Source: an uncultured Bacillota bacterium (lineage in GTDB: Bacteria > Bacillota > Clostridia > Christensenellales > QAND01). Taken from it: a DNA stretch of 64,000 bases. Both the position numbers and the translations under genes were made by a program. Position 1 is the first letter of the stretch. Each line of letters opens with the position of its first letter. Positions 61,864-64,000 of the stretch are shown piece after piece. A model generated the notes under the pieces. The model did not search any database, had not been told where the DNA came from, and saw nothing but the letters and a program-made list of their open reading frames with translations. The stretch is taken from NCBI GenBank assembly GCA_905208455.1, contig CAJLPK010000001.1, positions 6,209 through 70,208 on the forward strand. Direction: 5' to 3'.

Positions 61864-62375
61864 AACAAGCAATGACGACAAAAAAATTGGCACAGACGGC
61901 GATGCTGGTGGCGATGGCAACGGCAGTGCATTGGCTGGAAAGCGTGATGGTGCCGTTGTTTCCAGGCCTGCCTGGCGTAAAGCTTGGATTGGCCAATCTA
62001 TTTACGCTGTATGCGCTGCAAACGCTGGGCCGGTCCTCTGCGCTGATTATCTCAGTTTTGCGGTGCGGGCTGGGCTTGCTGCTCACCGGCGCGCCGGTGG
62101 GGGCGCTGTATGCCTTTGCAGGGGCTGTGTTGAGCTATGCCGTGATGGTGCTGATACAGGCGCTCAAATTTGGGCCACTGGCCCAGTCCGTGATGGGCGC
62201 TTTGGCACACAATACTGCGCAGGGGTTGATGGCGATGCTTATGACGGGCACGAAGGGCTTGCTGTATTATCTGCCTGTTCTCTGGCTGGCGGCGGTACCG
62301 ACAGGCCTATTGATCGGGGCGCTGTGCCTGGGGATGCAGAAAGTATGGAAGGGAAAAACACATGACGCAGGATGA
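61860..62375 (+). CDS. Gx transporter family membrane protein
   Basis: A 171-aa membrane protein with five or six transmembrane segments. VPLFPGLPGVKLGLANLFTL is the signature of the Gx transporter (once annotated as heptaprenyl diphosphate synthase component I) family, related to ECF S components. Its pairing with apbE suggests a role in flavin or precursor supply, which is an inference. It overlaps apbE by 4 bp and tadA by 14 bp. Confidence 0.85.
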   Translation: MKQAMTTKKLAQTAMLVAMATAVHWLESVMVPLFPGLPGVKLGLANLFTLYALQTLGRSSALIISVLRCGLGLLLTGAPVGALYAFAGAVLSYAVMVLIQALKFGPLAQSVMGALAHNTAQGLMAMLMTGTKGLLYYLPVLWLAAVPTGLLIGALCLGMQKVWKGKTHDAG

Positions 62376-62829
62376 AAAATGGATGCAGAAGGCCTGGAAG
62401 CAGGCCAAGGCTGCGGCAAAGAAAGGTGAGGTGCCAGTAGGCGCCGTCGTGGTCAAGGACGGCCGCGTCATAGCCCGTGCCCATAATTTGCGGGAAAGTG
62501 CCAAAGACCCTACCGCCCACGCGGAAATTTTGGCGATGCGGCGCGCTGCCAAAAAGCTGGGGGGATGGCGGCTTTCGGGTTGCGTTTTATATGTAACGAT
62601 GGAGCCGTGTCCTATGTGCGCTGGCGCCGCGGTCAACGCAAGGCTCGAGCGTGTGGTGTTTGGCGCTTACGATGAAAAGGCGGGTTGCTGCGGTACGGTG
62701 TTGGATTTTTCCGGGCAAGCCAAATTCAATCATGCGTTTGAGGTCACTGGCGGCGTTTGGGAAGCGCAATGCCGGGCTATATTACAGGATTTTTTTCGGG
62801 ACAAAAGGAAAAAAAGGCAAAAAGAATAG
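62362..62829 (+). CDS. tadA: tRNA-specific adenosine deaminase
   Basis: A 155-aa deaminase that converts A34 to inosine in tRNA-Arg. The zinc site is HAE (H53, E55) plus PCPMC (C83, C86). GEVPVGAVVVKDG and GAYDEKAGCCGTV are family-typical. A basic Lys/Arg tail ends it. It overlaps the preceding gene by 14 bp and ends before a terminator. Confidence 0.96.
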   Translation: MTQDEKWMQKAWKQAKAAAKKGEVPVGAVVVKDGRVIARAHNLRESAKDPTAHAEILAMRRAAKKLGGWRLSGCVLYVTMEPCPMCAGAAVNARLERVVFGAYDEKAGCCGTVLDFSGQAKFNHAFEVTGGVWEAQCRAILQDFFRDKRKKRQKE

Positions 62830-62833
62830 AAGA

Positions 62834-62865
62834 AAGGCAATGCCATTTGGCATTGCCTTTTTAGC
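62834..62865. terminator. Bidirectional terminator after tadA
   Basis: AAAGGCAATGCC pairs with GGCATTGCCTTT around ATTT, with T tracts on both sides. Confidence 0.85.
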
Positions 62866-62885
62866 TAGCGATTTTTACACGGCAT

Positions 62886-64000
62886 TTATTGGTTCTGCGC
62901 TGCATAATAGTTCATCAAACAGCCGGCCAGGATGATCTCACGCTCTTGGTTTGTCATTTGAGGCAGGTGTAAGGTGATGCTCTTTTCGCCATCCGGCTGA
63001 ACGAGCGTGGCGGGGATTTCTTCCTTTCCTTCCTTGAGCGCGGTACGAATCCCGCGCAGCTTTACCATGTCTCCCGGCTGGATGTTATAGGTTTCCGCAT
63101 CCGGCAGCGTAAAAGGAAGCATGCCCCAGTTGACGACATTGGCGCGGTACCGGCGCGTAGCGTACTCCAAGGCGATGTTGGCTACACCGCCCAAAACACG
63201 CTGGCAGGAGGCCGCTTGCTCGCGTGCGGAACCATCGCCGGGGCGCAACGCAAAGACAACAGAGCCCTGGCCAGGCGCATCCGGCGCGGTGGCCCGCCGT
63301 TCCAGCTCCTTGGCATAGACAGCCTTGGCCCGCCCAACATACTGCGGGTCCTTGCGGGAGAGAGCAAACTCTGCTAAACGCAGCGGGTTGCTGCGGTAGC
63401 TGGAGGTTTCCCCGGAGGGAATCAGCTCGTCCGTGGTAGTTACGGGATCGTAGATAGCCGAGGCCACAGTCAGATCCAGATCCTCTGGCAGAGGGATCAT
63501 AGTCGGCCAGTCAGCAATGTTGGGCCCTTTGATGAGCTCTGCCTCCGGATGCGGGTGCCCTACCCCGCGATATACACGGCTTTGATAGGGCAGGTCGTTG
63601 TAAATATAATCGGTCTGCACAGGCTCTTCCGGCACATGCGCCAGCTCGGTAGCGGCGGTCAGGATTCCTCCGTGGGCCGCGGTCGCTGCGATGGAGCGCG
63701 CATCCATCAAAGCGACATAGGCTTCCTGCCCCTCGCCCGGCTTGCTGCCTTCCCGGTTCGGGAAGTTGCGGGTGGTATGGCGGATGCTGAGCCCACCATG
63801 GCCAGGCACATCGCCCGCCCCAAAGCAGGGTCCGCAAAAGGCGCTTCGCACAATCACGCCTTGACCCATCAGGTCGGCAATGACGCCTTTGTTGGCCAGT
63901 GCCATCATCATGGGTTGGCTGGCAGGATAGACGGACAAAGAAAACTCGCCGGTACCAATCTGCCCTTGTTTTAAGATTTCATCGACACGCAGCACATTTT
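62886..64000 (-). CDS. Aconitase-family hydratase, partial (N-terminus outside the window)
   Basis: The C-terminal 370 residues of an aconitase-superfamily hydratase, cut off at the window edge. FCGPCFGAGDVPG carries two of the three cysteine ligands of the 4Fe-4S cluster; SIRHTTRNFPNREGS and GPNIADWPTMIPLP follow, then the swivelling domain with GQGSVVFALRPGDGSAREQA. The subgroup resembles aconitase-like hydratases of the YbhJ type rather than citrate-cycle AcnA. The first in-window ATG (63995) is unlikely to be the real start. Confidence 0.88.
   Translation of the reverse strand, partial: NVLRVDEILKQGQIGTGEFSLSVYPASQPMMMALANKGVIADLMGQGVIVRSAFCGPCFGAGDVPGHGGLSIRHTTRNFPNREGSKPGEGQEAYVALMDARSIAATAAHGGILTAATELAHVPEEPVQTDYIYNDLPYQSRVYRGVGHPHPEAELIKGPNIADWPTMIPLPEDLDLTVASAIYDPVTTTDELIPSGETSSYRSNPLRLAEFALSRKDPQYVGRAKAVYAKELERRATAPDAPGQGSVVFALRPGDGSAREQAASCQRVLGGVANIALEYATRRYRANVVNWGMLPFTLPDAETYNIQPGDMVKLRGIRTALKEGKEEIPATLVQPDGEKSITLHLPQMTNQEREIILAGCLMNYYAAQNQ

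Noticed and set aside
1..64000. CRISPR array, prophage, insertion sequence or replication origin
   Set aside because: No regular repeat-spacer pattern, transposase, integrase, phage gene or DnaA-box cluster was found by reading.

Overview
The window is chromosomal DNA from an anaerobic, endospore-forming Firmicute of the Clostridia. The spore protease gpr lies next to spoIIP. A desulfoferrodoxin-type superoxide reductase, a T-box upstream of proS and a TPP riboswitch upstream of thiT all fit that group. Many genes have strong AGGAGG ribosome binding sites and at least eight start with TTG. Base composition is moderate and fairly even, apart from a more AT-rich patch just after a tRNA-Leu gene. 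No CRISPR array, phage module, intact insertion sequence or replication origin is visible.

Layout: 1-7010 is a forward housekeeping block (rarA, polA, coaE, a lytic transglycosylase, a peptide-type binding lipoprotein). 7094-9660 is an accessory and decaying stretch: tRNA-Leu(GAG), a tudor-like plus SRA-like protein, a broken MutT-type Nudix gene, a flavodoxin, and remnants of a cupin gene and a MerR gene, closed by a LysR regulator. 10677-17372 on the minus strand is a complete vanG-type D-Ala-D-Ser glycopeptide resistance cluster, read as vanR-vanS-vanW-vanG-vanXY-vanT. 17587-26400 holds an M20 peptidase with a YfcC-type carrier, a nucleotidyltransferase, small membrane proteins, an alanine symporter, superoxide reductase, BioY, a sugar kinase and a small lipoprotein. 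26675-34930 is a long forward run: HD hydrolase, two ferredoxin-like small proteins, an ECF S component, an MBL hydrolase, comEC, holA, then gpr, spoIIP and murI, with rpsT on the other strand.

35273-48717 carries an EF-G-like GTPase, thrB-mutY, an SOS-controlled dinB, a cobalamin adenosyltransferase coupled to a TIM-barrel epimerase, pgi, a GNAT acetyltransferase, the nfeD-floA membrane-domain operon, a tandem CpXC pair and an amidohydrolase. 49151-64000 carries a DUF362 gene behind a consensus promoter and a perfect palindrome, an XRE/TPR regulator, divergent thiT (TPP riboswitch) and proS (T-box), murJ, a FabT-like regulator with a DegV fatty-acid-binding protein, a MerR/TipAS regulator, nudC, a frameshifted phosphotransferase, tRNA-Ala(GGC), apbE with a Gx transporter, tadA, and the C-terminal part of an aconitase-type hydratase that runs off the window.

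The best-supported system is the vanG cluster: sensor, regulator, D-Ala-D-Ser ligase, D,D-peptidase and membrane serine racemase together would replace D-Ala-D-Ala peptidoglycan termini with D-Ala-D-Ser. The less familiar items worth follow-up are the stand-alone tudor/SRA-like protein beside tRNA-Leu, the FabT-DegV pair with twin operators flanking its promoter, and the palindrome in the DUF362 leader. All family assignments are from reading motifs; no database search was run.
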